A stretch of DNA of 64,000 nucleotides, taken from an uncultured archaeon. GTDB taxonomy: Archaea; Nanobdellota; Nanobdellia; Pacearchaeales; GW2011-AR1. The notes beneath the pieces are model-generated. The model had not been told where the DNA came from and ran no database searches. It saw nothing but the letters and a program-made list of their open reading frames with translations. The position numbers and the translations under genes were made by a program. Numbering within the stretch: the first letter of the stretch is position 1; each line of letters begins with the position of its first letter. Below are positions 16,101-22,999 of the stretch, one piece after another. The stretch is taken from NCBI GenBank assembly GCA_937982425.1, contig CALJLT010000009.1, forward strand, positions 1-64,000, read 5' to 3'.

Positions 16101-17138
16101 CAATCTAAGCGTAAATTCATTTGAACTAAATATTTCTCTTTTTGCATCATCTGAATCACAATAAATAATAACTCTTTGATTAAAGCCTAAACGATATATG
16201 TCTTTAACCCTACATTTATCATTCAAAAATTTATCCCCTTCCCTAAACTCCATTAATTGTGAATTTATTGAAAGTAAAGCCGTCGTATCTGCATATACAA
16301 TTTCATCTAATTTAATTTTAACTCCAGCAAGACATTCATAACCCGGAAGAAAAATAGGATTTGGGTAAGTTTGTCCTTCTTCTAATCTAAAATTTAAAAG
16401 TTTAGTTTTTGGGGAATTTAAAGAAGAACTTTGCCAAAAATAATTTCTATTTAATCCCGAATAAATAGAAATTACTGCAGAATTGGGTTGAATATCTTCT
16501 GCTCTCAAATAACCCCTTCCATTAAAAAAAGAATAATACCCTTGAGTATAAGAAAACTCGGAATCACTTAATTCTGGAAGATAATATTTGTTAGGATTTA
16601 ATCCAAATGCATTCTGAATATCATAATTTAGTGTCGCTAATAAATCTCCTGAAACCCAACACACCTCTCCTAAAACTCCAGATTCGCAATTAGTTAATTG
16701 GGATTCTGGTTTTTGCCTTAAAGTTATTGAAACATGTCCAATAGTTTCCCAACCAAAATCATTAAATTCTATTTGCCTACTTCTTAGGTTATCTGAAGGA
16801 TAAAATGCGACATTCCTTACTTCAGGAGGATATTTACCTCCAAAAGAAATTCCCCTAATGGACTCTATTTTTATAAGTGGATTTAGTTTTAGTGCTTTAA
16901 CTTCACAAATAACATGTGTATCCTGATCTTCAAGCAAATCGCTACGAACAACCATCGGAGAACAACCAAGAGGATCTATTTGAATTATAAAATCTGTCCC
17001 TTGACCACATGCACTTTGATCAACGTTAAAAAGATTCCCTCCTACATTATTTTTATATCCGGTAAAACTTATCGAGGATACAACTACTCCGGAAAATAAA
17101 ATTAAAGATAAAAACAAAATTAAATTTTTCGACTTCAT
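10131..17138 (-). CDS. Giant secreted protein ending in lytic transglycosylase and DUF2272-type domains (module 2, B)
   Basis: This 2335-residue protein has a signal peptide (KNLILFLSLILFSGVVVSS). Most of its length is beta-rich. A Cys-rich stretch with CDPVMCPNTRC and a hydrophobic segment lies at about 1215-1330. A domain of about 110 residues with a GEW-F/L-W core and a WK after it occurs twice in tandem (about 1750-1860 and 1870-1975). Residues about 1995-2130 are an SLT-type lytic transglycosylase: catalytic Glu2024 in SNQESGCN, then SNRGAHGITQVMP. Residues about 2165-2335 match DUF2272/NlpC-like peptidases: Cys2208 in DCRGTAWSAAFIS, His2235 in SAHARYF, His2289 in KSHCDIVVEI. The ATG overlaps the upstream gene's stop by 4 nt. 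It looks like a surface-bound murein hydrolase; the target, another cell or its own envelope, is unknown. Confidence 0.82.
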   Translation of the reverse strand: MKSKNLILFLSLILFSGVVVSSISFTGYKNNVGGNLFNVDQSACGQGTDFIIQIDPLGCSPMVVRSDLLEDQDTHVICEVKALKLNPLIKIESIRGISFGGKYPPEVRNVAFYPSDNLRSRQIEFNDFGWETIGHVSITLRQKPESQLTNCESGVLGEVCWVSGDLLATLNYDIQNAFGLNPNKYYLPELSDSEFSYTQGYYSFFNGRGYLRAEDIQPNSAVISIYSGLNRNYFWQSSSLNSPKTKLLNFRLEEGQTYPNPIFLPGYECLAGVKIKLDEIVYADTTALLSINSQLMEFREGDKFLNDKCRVKDIYRLGFNQRVIIYCDSDDAKREIFSSNEFTLRLNPRVAINISDGNSRNTFIAGMGQKLYEYQTEEGLAGIYLGFIDLKVGSTNRGDIKAILVRIPSSHQPNGVLPDYLTESQIENIVCMDEEARNFFGTVNCRAMQLSRWFVPGDLKQTLEFGKSYNFEGKNFEIAGFASGENFPLSKESLSYYNSAIEEFNSVVVGFNSDVYPEGANSTLGERALYEKILLADSLHQKKDLEVFCNEFKQRYPYSNLDSLVCDEIFYSGTEVSSKTVLIEDFYNEIKLHDVRNPPIEDYGARIYWVNTNTNEQGELKLGKSESSYLGESSNNSLNLKEVGEDYAEVSILIEGKLKNYRLKINEPEQFSYGNALNSDLKDSGYFFTLKEVYLERYARISVNPMVGRTQSTTNFSFKVGIEKRAIQLSPEKAKKVADKTEGLINQIKDINDGLGKVVENMKYACFATGGFLAAKNILGGIKGDTLARQEVLRGEEGWIKKCSLMVNEKNYASVEECLLDNSKDIDAEVKEISDAINNQNILLREIRNQDGMYIKNPLGDKIINNKKFVEVYSLQVKDSLDHLGFSMINPKVSSESINLSEVKMYLNVEAWENGIFDIEKIRSIELYSNLVKKNPDNLGYNVSLYSLLKELQINGKNKKQLNSQLEKIKINSLQVNYVIPENLKELPYKGLTLYSIDWKNFNGFPENTPVAYVVNQKSSESFVVLLNRNLGGDIYTLLRDEIGKPLVYNLDKVQVSGGLEEIERLTFKEYDSTSYNNVYLDPRVTYYETEPYKGLPAIVPFNTKKGWYVSIKQTIPVFGEIASYSDSTFVNSFYVCNVGKNGLQEFGLSISDDICQMINLGTGQAYNQFPGLDKKDSEELISNAIKAIEDAKSNYKSGARSVKILNSNINVGSPKSNDPLISCTDFMSPKDCQILFNVCDPVMCPNTRCDFGGAYPVQNVIGSGIIGSLVLCFPNYKEGIIFPICLSGVHAGLDNLISVLDSYQSCLETSVESGQMVGVCDEIYSIYLCEFLWRDAKPLTEIGISKIAKVILNQNVRGGGEYLTLQNAWKNTEDSINYFVNFYGVNSFNAFKARSTDQIGASVCKNFVSVVYPSSFGSLSTLVQPDSPSQFNARFEEIEYSSATVPPMSQYKVYYHIFAGNDQGAYYQVYLKGSEGSSYYQDTQFGIRNVGSGYIAAGKYASETIDFTAASGFKQLCVRINNLEKCGFKQVTSSFAANYLKDQYLLSQSTKEDIKTEKECISGSMSAYNLLNPNIQEGIDNVLNTEVYKNGLIRICSSQVPGNSLLSGRWMEVGYCGDPNIKCWVDTESIKQAAEFEITSDTALKNLTENFIEKLRKEGNYMEKFEFEEFVKEIMEGNLHPMERIKRIDGILSKVYYSNQRGYLYLLKGIAFGDLAKESFKLLDEPILVDPDKQEKEEELPEEEIDKILPIYSYSVLVFEDGLTTLKPNNIMYSFSQGEWFWRIWGENNWKNVSQYINPDLNKRNQDYLNKIKGKNYLEGLTLLIDRTIEDKEGKWLLGSLRPGNTYPDLVGVNNGVNMGHDGIFVIEDLPDIKKIYFRYGNIIRYEGERPNTSPDSGEWLWSYDEKSWKKSGTIEKKISGKKQIEMPKIIESLVLRLGNEKNFYLGSAMIFNYDQFEIEDSEITIPPEEGEEEILPEEEISLEEYDWSSVNSRCINYKDLFFKVSEKTGVPFSILVALSNQESGCNVNAVSNRGAHGITQVMPNVWCGKYGLVKNENDCKNQLLNNPELSIEVGARILLEKYNEYKFGVKASSTYLKGSSSFKKLVDECIKTYPKYAGYTEWRAALRGYNGWGCGSGSDTDYVEKVMNFAQEFVKKSSRGGSNKIATIALREYSKWEYGKLDECSELGKTYLKKYYDDALLSNWDCRGTAWSAAFISSIVKESNFNFPFDSAHARYFSTLRDNPSNYGCKTYRISEIDKIQEGDIICKCREEGCPTNYDSVRSGKSHCDIVVEIKSNSLSLIGGNLKDSVSQAEVEISEVKSDSDYFGFIHCG

Positions 17139-18961
17139 TCGAATTTTACCTCTATTTTATTTGTCTCTAAAATTAAATAATTCTCCTGTAAATCTTTAAA
17201 AGAAAATGGATTGTTTACTTTATCCACCGATAAAATTAATTTATCAAAACTATCTAATAAAAATTCAGAGAAATAAATTTCCGTGTTTCCTCCTCCAATT
17301 AAAACATTCGAAAGATTTTGTGAAGGAATTTCTATTTCAAAACACTCTTCTCTACTGGCTCCAAAAATCCCTAAAAGCCCATTTCTCGAAACTTCTAAAC
17401 ATTGTTCTCTCGTTCCTCCTGGGAATTGAATATTCCCTTCTTCAAATAAATTTACTTGAAGATTATAATTTCCTTCACTAAGTTTTATAGATTTATCTTC
17501 TGGTAAATACGCACTATCTGAAAAAGAGCCAGAATCAAAGGTTATCAAAGCTTTTCCAGAATAAATATTTCCTCCAACAAAAATTTGAACTTCTTTTTCA
17601 AAGGATTTATCCATAATAATTATTGCACTTCCCTCTTCTACACTAGAATATAATACAGAAGTAGTTTTATATCCCTCTGCTTCAGCAATTAGATTTCCAT
17701 TTATACATTGAGGAAGTAAAGCTTCCAATTCTCCTATTTGAGTTAATCCCAAAGAACAAACTTCTCCTAAGCAATCATAACTCATTTTTGCTTCAACAGG
17801 AGATAGATCTCTATCATAAACTGAAATTTTTGTTTGAGTATTTGAATTTTCACAAATTTCTAAGTTTTGACTAAACCAACTTTCTCCTTCCAGAGGCTTC
17901 CTAGGTTGATTGCCTTCTATTAAAACTACAACTGGAAACTGAAATAATTCTCCATCCTTAAATACTTGGATCAAAACAGGATACCTATAGTTGTAAACAT
18001 AATGGTAAGGAACATAACAAAAACCTAAAATTCCAAAACCTTCTTTGTTTCCAACGGGTTCTGCAATTAACTTTTCTCCTTGGCTAGGATTGACTTCAAA
18101 ATAATTAGGCCAGTTTTCCATACTTACAAATCTTATTTCCCCCTCTTGAGGAAGACCTTTAATTTTAAAATAATCTGAAGAGGCACCTTCATTTTTTAAA
18201 GAAATTATATTTTCAACAGTAGCTGTTCTAACTTCTGAATAAACTTCTCTTGCATCCCAAGACAGAGGGGAGCAACTTATTTCAAGCCCATCAACAGGAG
18301 CATTCAGTCTTAAAACATCAATCGTATAATTTTCTAAAAACATAGAATTTTTCTGCAAATCGTAAACTTCTTTTGAAATAGAATAAAGTTCGCCTATCTT
18401 AGAAGGAACTCTTGTTTCAAATTTACTAAATACAAAAGAATCTTCTCCTTTTTTAACACTTAAATCTATTTTAGTTTCAACATCTAAATAATCCTCACTT
18501 ATCTTTACAAAAGACTTTGGAGTTCCAAATTCAATTTCATATCCCTGATCGTAAAGTTCATTTAAAACACAATTTTTTATCTTAGAATCCAAATAAGATT
18601 CCAAATCCACTTCCATTTTTTCTAAAGAAGGTATATTTTCTTTTTGAATTCCCACAGGATTTAAATAAAACCAATAAGGAATATCTCTACCAAGAAAATC
18701 CAGATGTGAAGAAAAAGGCGAATATCTAGAAGAAACTTCATAATTTTGTTTTCCTATATTTCCTCCATAAAAACCCAACATTGAAATTCCAGTTCTTGAA
18801 TATTCTTCTAAACAATAAACAAACTTTGTTTCAACTGGAACTAAAGAAGAAGGAACATAATTTTTTTTAAAAGAATCTTTAAAAATAAGATAACTTGCAA
18901 ATGCTAAGACAAGAAAAATAGCGACTATAATGAAAATAGTTATCTGCCCTCTTTTATCCAT
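17135..18961 (-). CDS. Class III signal membrane protein with extended ectodomain (module 2, A)
   Basis: This 608-residue protein starts with a pilin-like leader (DKRGQITIFIIVAIFLVLA). Residues 40-240 are paralogous to the proteins at 8170 and 56879: YCLEEYSRTG, GFYGGN, DFLGRDIPYWFYL, ESYLDSKIKNCV and QGYEIEFGTP. It then carries an additional 370 residues of strand-rich sequence with paired cysteines (for example YDCLGEVCSLG, REQCLEVS, REECFEIEI) that look like stacked beta-sandwich domains. Its stop overlaps the start of the giant gene by 4 nt (ATGA), implying coupled translation and a physical partnership. The extended ectodomain scales with its larger partner. Confidence 0.78.
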   Translation of the reverse strand: MDKRGQITIFIIVAIFLVLAFASYLIFKDSFKKNYVPSSLVPVETKFVYCLEEYSRTGISMLGFYGGNIGKQNYEVSSRYSPFSSHLDFLGRDIPYWFYLNPVGIQKENIPSLEKMEVDLESYLDSKIKNCVLNELYDQGYEIEFGTPKSFVKISEDYLDVETKIDLSVKKGEDSFVFSKFETRVPSKIGELYSISKEVYDLQKNSMFLENYTIDVLRLNAPVDGLEISCSPLSWDAREVYSEVRTATVENIISLKNEGASSDYFKIKGLPQEGEIRFVSMENWPNYFEVNPSQGEKLIAEPVGNKEGFGILGFCYVPYHYVYNYRYPVLIQVFKDGELFQFPVVVLIEGNQPRKPLEGESWFSQNLEICENSNTQTKISVYDRDLSPVEAKMSYDCLGEVCSLGLTQIGELEALLPQCINGNLIAEAEGYKTTSVLYSSVEEGSAIIIMDKSFEKEVQIFVGGNIYSGKALITFDSGSFSDSAYLPEDKSIKLSEGNYNLQVNLFEEGNIQFPGGTREQCLEVSRNGLLGIFGASREECFEIEIPSQNLSNVLIGGGNTEIYFSEFLLDSFDKLILSVDKVNNPFSFKDLQENYLILETNKIEVKFE

Positions 18962-19011
18962 TTTTAACTCAAAATAAAAAAGGAAAAGCCCTATTTAAAG
19001 ATTTGTCCGAA

Positions 19012-19248
19012 TTAATATTTATTAAAGAAAAAACGCACTCCAAGATAAATTAAAATTAATCCAGAAAAAACTAAAATCCATTCCTGTATATCTATTAAAA
19101 ATTGAGGAATTTTGAATAAGATAAATTTAAAGTTAATCAAATAAAATCCGAAAAATAGAGATAAAACTAAAAGTAGAGAATTTCCTTTTGTCCTTCTTCT
19201 ACGTCTTAAAACAGCTTCAAGTTCTCTCCTTCTTCTACTCCTTAACAT
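19012..19248 (-). CDS. Small two-span membrane protein with Arg-rich N-terminus
   Basis: The 78-residue protein begins with a strongly basic stretch (MLRSRRRRELEAVLRRRRR) followed by two hydrophobic helices (NSLLLVLSLFFGFYLINF; WILVFSGLILIYLGVRFFF). The ATG at 19248 is chosen over a TTG at 19263 because a TTTAAATA element lies about 26 nt upstream of it. The family is not recognised. It sits between the HTH gene at 19269 and module 2, on the same strand. Confidence 0.6.
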   Translation of the reverse strand: MLRSRRRRELEAVLRRRRRTKGNSLLLVLSLFFGFYLINFKFILFKIPQFLIDIQEWILVFSGLILIYLGVRFFFNKY

Positions 19249-19268
19249 ACAATAAAAAAACAAAACTT

Positions 19269-19538
19269 CTATTTAAACTTTCTTCCTCCTTTAACTTGCC
19301 CCCAATTATCTTCCATAAATTCTATATCTAGTGAAACAATCTCAATTTTTGCCAAATAACAAAGATCTCTAAAAAATTGCTCTGGTAAAAGCCTTGCTTC
19401 AGAATAGTAATTTTTTAATGTAGAATAAGGAATTTCAAAACCAAACTGATTTAAAGCTCTTAAACTAGGACAGTTAAGATTTTCCAAAACTTTTTTCAAA
19501 AATCTCTTCTGTTCACCTTTTTTGAATTTTACTCTCAT
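19269..19538 (-). CDS. Small helix-turn-helix-like hypothetical protein
   Basis: This 89-residue protein has a basic N-terminus (KFKKGEQKRFLKKVLENL) and a likely HTH in residues 25-60 (LRALNQFGFEIPYSTLKNYY, where the STLKNYY stretch would be the recognition helix). The C-terminal DNWGQVKGGRKFK resembles a tail seen in small archaeal HTH proteins. Function is unknown; DNA binding is an inference. It runs divergently from the eL42 promoter. Confidence 0.62.
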   Translation of the reverse strand: MRVKFKKGEQKRFLKKVLENLNCPSLRALNQFGFEIPYSTLKNYYSEARLLPEQFFRDLCYLAKIEIVSLDIEFMEDNWGQVKGGRKFK

Positions 19539-19569
19539 TAATTAACTGCGGGACCATACTATAAAAAAC

Positions 19570-19577
19570 TTTATAAA
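19570..19577 (+). promoter_or_regulatory. TATA box of the eL42-eS1 operon
   Basis: TTTATAAA is centred about 26 nt before the eL42 ATG at 19599, the same spacing as at eS8 and TFB. Confidence 0.6.
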
Positions 19578-19598
19578 CTAAATTAACACATCAAAACT

Positions 19599-19910
19599 AT
19601 GAAGATACCAAAAACTACAAAGAGATATTGCCCTTACTGTAAAAAAAGAACCGAACAAAAAATAAAGACTGTCGGAACTGGATTTTCAAGAGGAGCGATG
19701 AAAAGATTTGGAGGAAAAGCAAGAGCAAAATTAAGAGGAATTGGAAGAGGAATAGGAAATTTAGGAAAGTGGGGTAAACCAGCCCAAACAAAACATAAAA
19801 GAAAATCAAAAACAACTAAAAAAACAAATTTAATGTATACTTGTCAAGTTTGTAAAAAATCAAAATATCAGAAAAAAGGACAAAGGGCAGGGAAGGTAAT
19901 ACAAGAATAA
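19599..19910 (+). CDS. rpl44e: 50S ribosomal protein eL42 (L44e)
   Basis: The 103-residue protein has the family zinc finger, with CPYCKKRTE at the N-terminus and CQVCKKSKYQKKGQR near the end. The central basic region ends in KWGKPAQTKHKRKSKTTKK, close to the part that reaches the E-site in the large subunit. It is followed one base later by eS1 on the same strand, forming a ribosomal operon. Confidence 0.95.
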   Translation: MKIPKTTKRYCPYCKKRTEQKIKTVGTGFSRGAMKRFGGKARAKLRGIGRGIGNLGKWGKPAQTKHKRKSKTTKKTNLMYTCQVCKKSKYQKKGQRAGKVIQE

Positions 19911-19911
19911 A

Positions 19912-20454
19912 ATGGCAGCAGCAAAAAAGAAAAAAAGGTTTTATACAATACAAATTCCTTTAATAAAAAAAGAAACTCAACTTCAAGCATTTGAGCCGAA
20001 GGATTTAGATGGAAGATATTTAAAATACGATTTAACAAGAATTCTCAAGGGAAAATCTATGACTTTAAGTTTAAAAGTTAAAATAAATGAAAAAGAAGAA
20101 GCAATAACTATCCCTAAAGAAATTAGAATTCTTCCTTATTATATAAAAAGATTGGTTAGAAGAGGAACAAATTATGTTGAAGATTCTTTTTCAACGCCCT
20201 CTAAAGACTCTTTAGTTAGAATAAAACCTTTTTTAGTTACTAGAAGAAAAGTTTCGAGAACAGTAAGAAAAGCACTTAGAAATAAATCAAAAGAAGAATT
20301 ATCTCTTTGGGCAAAAGAAAATACTTCCGAACAATTATTTGAAGATATTCTTAAAAATAAAATTCAAAAAGAACTGAGTTTAAAATTGAAAAAGATTTAT
20401 CCTTTATCAACTTGTGAAATAAGAGTTCTAAAAGTTGAAAAAGATAAAAACTAA
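19912..20454 (+). CDS. rps3ae: 30S ribosomal protein eS1 (S3Ae)
   Basis: This 180-residue protein is slightly shorter than typical archaeal eS1 (about 200). Recognisable parts are the basic N-terminus, RYLKYDLTRILKGKSMTLSL, the YIKRLVRRGTNYVEDSF core, and SLVRIKPFLVTRRKVSRTVRKALR. The start follows the eL42 stop by one base, and tRNA-Thr lies 34 bp downstream. The divergent-looking mid-region fits the fast evolution of DPANN ribosomal proteins. Confidence 0.88.
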   Translation: MAAAKKKKRFYTIQIPLIKKETQLQAFEPKDLDGRYLKYDLTRILKGKSMTLSLKVKINEKEEAITIPKEIRILPYYIKRLVRRGTNYVEDSFSTPSKDSLVRIKPFLVTRRKVSRTVRKALRNKSKEELSLWAKENTSEQLFEDILKNKIQKELSLKLKKIYPLSTCEIRVLKVEKDKN

Positions 20455-20488
20455 AATTTAAAAACAATTTTTCTTTTTGATAAAATAT

Positions 20489-20560
20489 GCCTGTATAGCT
20501 CAGTGGTAGAGCGGCTGCCTTGTAAGCAGTAGGTCGGGGGTTCAAATCCCTCTACAGGCT
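20489..20560 (+). tRNA. tRNA-Thr (TGT)
   Basis: The acceptor stem GCCTGTA pairs with TACAGGC, and the discriminator is U, as in archaeal tRNA-Thr. The anticodon loop CTTGTAA gives TGT. The T-arm holds GGTTCAAATCC. No intron and no encoded CCA. It is convergent with the UPF0145 gene, whose stop lies 8 nt beyond. Confidence 0.95.
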
Positions 20561-20568
20561 TTTTGATC

Positions 20569-20898
20569 TCACTTTAATTTAACTGCAGTTCCAAATGCAA
20601 CCATTTCTGAAGCACCTTGCATAATCATAGAAGTTGTAAATCTCATTCCGACAATTGCATCTGCTCCTTTAGAAATTGCGTCATTAACCATTCTATTGTA
20701 AGCTTCATCTCTAGAATTATTCGCCATCTCAGTATATGTTTTTATTTCTCCTCCAACAATATTTTTTAAAGCTGCACCAATATCTCTTCCAATATTTCTA
20801 GATCTAACAGTACTTCCTTTTACAATCCCCAAAACCTCCTTAATCTGAAACCCGGGAATTGTTTCAGTTGTTGAAACAATAAAATTATTTTTTTTCAT
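20569..20898 (-). CDS. YbjQ/UPF0145 family protein
   Basis: The 109-residue protein matches UPF0145: IVSTTETIPGFQIKEVLGIVKGSTV, then SRNIGRDIGAALKNIVGGE, and the C-terminal DAISKGADAIVGMRFTTS with a Gly-rich end. Members form pentameric rings of uncertain function, sometimes annotated as heavy-metal binding. The start overlaps the end of the small membrane protein upstream by 14 nt, so the two are probably one operon and may interact at the membrane. Confidence 0.9.
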   Translation of the reverse strand: MKKNNFIVSTTETIPGFQIKEVLGIVKGSTVRSRNIGRDIGAALKNIVGGEIKTYTEMANNSRDEAYNRMVNDAISKGADAIVGMRFTTSMIMQGASEMVAFGTAVKLK

Positions 20899-21094
20899 AC
20901 TTCTTAAATTTTTTTTCTTCTTTTTTTAATTTGTATTTTATTTTCTCAATTCTATCTTCTTCTCTATTAACTAAAATTAATATTCCTAAAACTGCAAGTA
21001 TAAGCCCTACGAATTCTCCTCCCGAACTTCCAACAAAAATGAATGTTACTCCAATAAGGGTCAGAAAAATCCCTCCCCACCATCTCTTTTTCAT
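20885..21094 (-). CDS. Small two-span membrane protein with charged tail
   Basis: The 69-residue protein has two hydrophobic helices (GGIFLTLIGVTFIFVGS; FVGLILAVLGILILV) and a Lys/Glu-rich C-terminal helix likely to be cytoplasmic. No family is recognised. It overlaps UPF0145 downstream, suggesting a pairing. Confidence 0.6.
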   Translation of the reverse strand: MKKRWWGGIFLTLIGVTFIFVGSSGGEFVGLILAVLGILILVNREEDRIEKIKYKLKKEEKKFKKYEKK

Positions 21095-21125
21095 AATTCT
21101 TAAAGAGAAAAATGGTTAATAAATC

Positions 21126-21473
21126 TTACCACTTTTTAATTTCCTGCTTTACTCTTAAAATCCACCCATCAATTATCTCTAAAATTCTCAAACGAATTTT
21201 TTCTTTGTTTTTTATTTTATATTTAAATAAATATCCTCCGACAGATTGATTCAATTGTATTCTAAATAAAAGTTCTTTTGAGTGAAGTTTTTTTACTCCT
21301 CTTTGAATCGTAGATTTATCCAGTTTTAATTCTTTGGCAAGCTGCTCTGTAGAAAATTCTCTTTCAGAATGAGTTAAAAAAAATTTTAAAAGTCGATACT
21401 CTGATTTACTAAGAGAAAGGCTACATTTAATTACGTCTTCTATTTCAAATCTTTTACATGCAAAATCAATCAT
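21126..21473 (-). CDS. Winged-helix transcriptional regulator (TrmB/MarR-like)
   Basis: The 115-residue protein has the HTH SLSKSEYRLLKFFLTHSERE, then STEQLAKELKLDKSTIQRGV, followed by the winged segment LLFRIQLNQSVGGYLFKY and a C-terminal helix. A Cys sits in the N-terminus (FACKRFEIEDVIKCSLS). It starts 1 nt after the thioredoxin stop on the same strand, so it is co-transcribed with it. A redox-linked regulatory role is an attractive inference from this pairing. Confidence 0.78.
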   Translation of the reverse strand: MIDFACKRFEIEDVIKCSLSLSKSEYRLLKFFLTHSEREFSTEQLAKELKLDKSTIQRGVKKLHSKELLFRIQLNQSVGGYLFKYKIKNKEKIRLRILEIIDGWILRVKQEIKKW

Positions 21474-21474
21474 T

Positions 21475-21801
21475 TTATGCTTTATTTAAAATATCTTTTA
21501 TTTTTGTGCTTAAGGCTTCCTCTCCCATATAACCTACACTTCTTCCAATTTCTTTTTCTTCTTTTAAAATCACAAGAGTGGGGATTCCTTGAACTCTAAA
21601 TTTCATGGCCAATCCCTCTTCTAAAGAAGTATCTACTTTAAGAAATTTTAATTTTCCTTTAAAATCTAAACTTAATTTCTCAAAGACAGGCTTCATCATC
21701 TGGCAAGGCCCACACCAATCTGCATAAAAATCTATTATAACTGGAAGTTTTGATTTTACAACTTCTTCAGAATAATTTTGCAAAGTTAATTCTTTTACCA
21801 T
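21475..21801 (-). CDS. trxA: Thioredoxin
   Basis: The 108-residue protein has the canonical active site FYADWCGPCQMMKP with Cys30 and Cys33 and the cis-Pro region VQGIPTLVILKEEKEIGRSVGY. It reduces disulfides in the cytoplasm. An upstream in-frame TTG would add 13 residues, but the ATG at 21801 is preferred because AAGGAGG lies 9 nt upstream and the fold starts there. Unlike most neighbours it has a leader: a TTTATAAAG box lies further upstream. Confidence 0.95.
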   Translation of the reverse strand: MVKELTLQNYSEEVVKSKLPVIIDFYADWCGPCQMMKPVFEKLSLDFKGKLKFLKVDTSLEEGLAMKFRVQGIPTLVILKEEKEIGRSVGYMGEEALSTKIKDILNKA

Positions 21802-21810
21802 TTCTTTCTT

Positions 21811-21817
21811 CCTCCTT
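21811..21817 (-). promoter_or_regulatory. Shine-Dalgarno site deciding the thioredoxin start
   Basis: On the minus strand this reads AAGGAGG, 9 nt before the ATG at 21801. Only a few genes in the window have such a site, so this transcript is leadered. Confidence 0.6.
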
Positions 21818-21936
21818 GTACTGCAATAAAAATGCCGCACTTTATAAATATTTTTTAAAACTGCAAAATTAGTGAAAATTTTTGAAGTTTACTCGAGAAT
21901 GCATATCTTTAAATAATTTTAAGAATTAAAAATCAA

Positions 21937-22293
21937 ATGAACAAACAAAAGAGAAAAGAAAATTTAGCTTATGGACTTCTTGTGGCAACTTTGCAGACAC
22001 ACCAAGGATCATATATGATCAAAAATCCAAATGATTTGCAAACTAGAAAATTAACTAAGATAAAAGATATTTGTTTGGAGGGGAAAACACTAAAAATTAA
22101 TGGAGAGAATTTTGAATTTGAATCAGATACCTCTCAAATAATAATTATAAAGTATGGACCAAAACCCGAACTACCTTATTCTCCTTTTTATGAAATAGAT
22201 TTAATGCAAAAAGATGAAAAAAATCAATATAAGATAATATTAAGAAATAAAAAATATCTTTCAACTAAAAGAATTACTTCTAAAACTCAATAA
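21937..22293 (+). CDS. Hypothetical protein
   Basis: The 118-residue protein is not recognised. It is a strand-rich, mixed-charge protein with no signal peptide or membrane helix. It contains GLLVATLQTHQGSYMIK near the N-terminus and a second half dominated by alternating hydrophobic strands (QIIIIKYGPKPELPYSP). A TTTAAATAA element about 25 nt upstream supports expression of a leaderless transcript. Confidence 0.6.
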   Translation: MNKQKRKENLAYGLLVATLQTHQGSYMIKNPNDLQTRKLTKIKDICLEGKTLKINGENFEFESDTSQIIIIKYGPKPELPYSPFYEIDLMQKDEKNQYKIILRNKKYLSTKRITSKTQ

Positions 22294-22320
22294 AATTTAG
22301 AATATTCTGAAAGGTTTCTC

Positions 22321-22878
22321 TTATTTCTCCATATTTTCCGCAACACCATCATCAATAAATATTTTTGCTATATTCTTTGGAAGATTTACAAATTGCCCAA
22401 CTTCATAAGGTCCATAGTGAATTCCTTCAGAAGACATAAACTGATCCACTTCTTCCAAAAAACAAACTAACACTTTTCTTTCAATTCCAACTTCTTCTTC
22501 TCCTCTTAAAATTTCTTGCAACTTTCTATCTGATTTTTCCACGCAATTCATTAAAGATTCAAATAACTCTTTTTCTATTAAAAGCATATTATCAAAATCC
22601 TGCTTTGAAATACCTGTTTCAGAAGCTATTAAGACTAAATTTAAAATTTTCTTTCTTCTTCTCCTTAATAATTCTTGAAAAAGTGTTATTGCATTCTCCA
22701 ATTGTTTTTTTGTTTTAATTAAAACGTCTGAAAAAGAAGATTCTTCGTTATTTGCTGCCTGTTTCTTTTCTCTTATATAGGAAGCCACATCTTTTACAAA
22801 ACTTTTGGAAATTGGCTGTAAATTTTCAGAATACCTTTCTTTTTTTGCTATTTCATAAATCTCTTTATATGTAATCAT
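22321..22878 (-). CDS. gins51: GINS complex subunit, Gins51-like
   Basis: The 185-residue protein resembles archaeal Gins51, part of the replicative CMG-like helicase. The A domain is helical (YKEIYEIAKKERYSENLQPI; FQELLRRRRKKILNLVLIAS). The C-terminal B domain has the family pattern LVCFLEEVDQFMSSEGIHYG, then PYEVGQFVNLPKNIAKIFID. The A-then-B order is that of Gins51. No MCM or other GINS gene is nearby. Confidence 0.75.
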   Translation of the reverse strand: MITYKEIYEIAKKERYSENLQPISKSFVKDVASYIREKKQAANNEESSFSDVLIKTKKQLENAITLFQELLRRRRKKILNLVLIASETGISKQDFDNMLLIEKELFESLMNCVEKSDRKLQEILRGEEEVGIERKVLVCFLEEVDQFMSSEGIHYGPYEVGQFVNLPKNIAKIFIDDGVAENMEK

Positions 22879-22999
22879 AAAATTGAAAAATATCCTATCC
22901 TTTAATAGATTATTGTACTACCTAAGGATTATTTCATTTTTTAAATAAGATTTATTCCTTTTAAAAATACTAAATAAATTAAGGTTAAGAAATTAAATT

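Noticed and set aside
10131-17138. Giant ORF as an assembly fusion of several genes
   Set aside because: The frame is open for 7 kb with a signal peptide at one end and catalytic domains at the other, and a paralogous but smaller design exists at 6264, so one long gene is the simpler reading.
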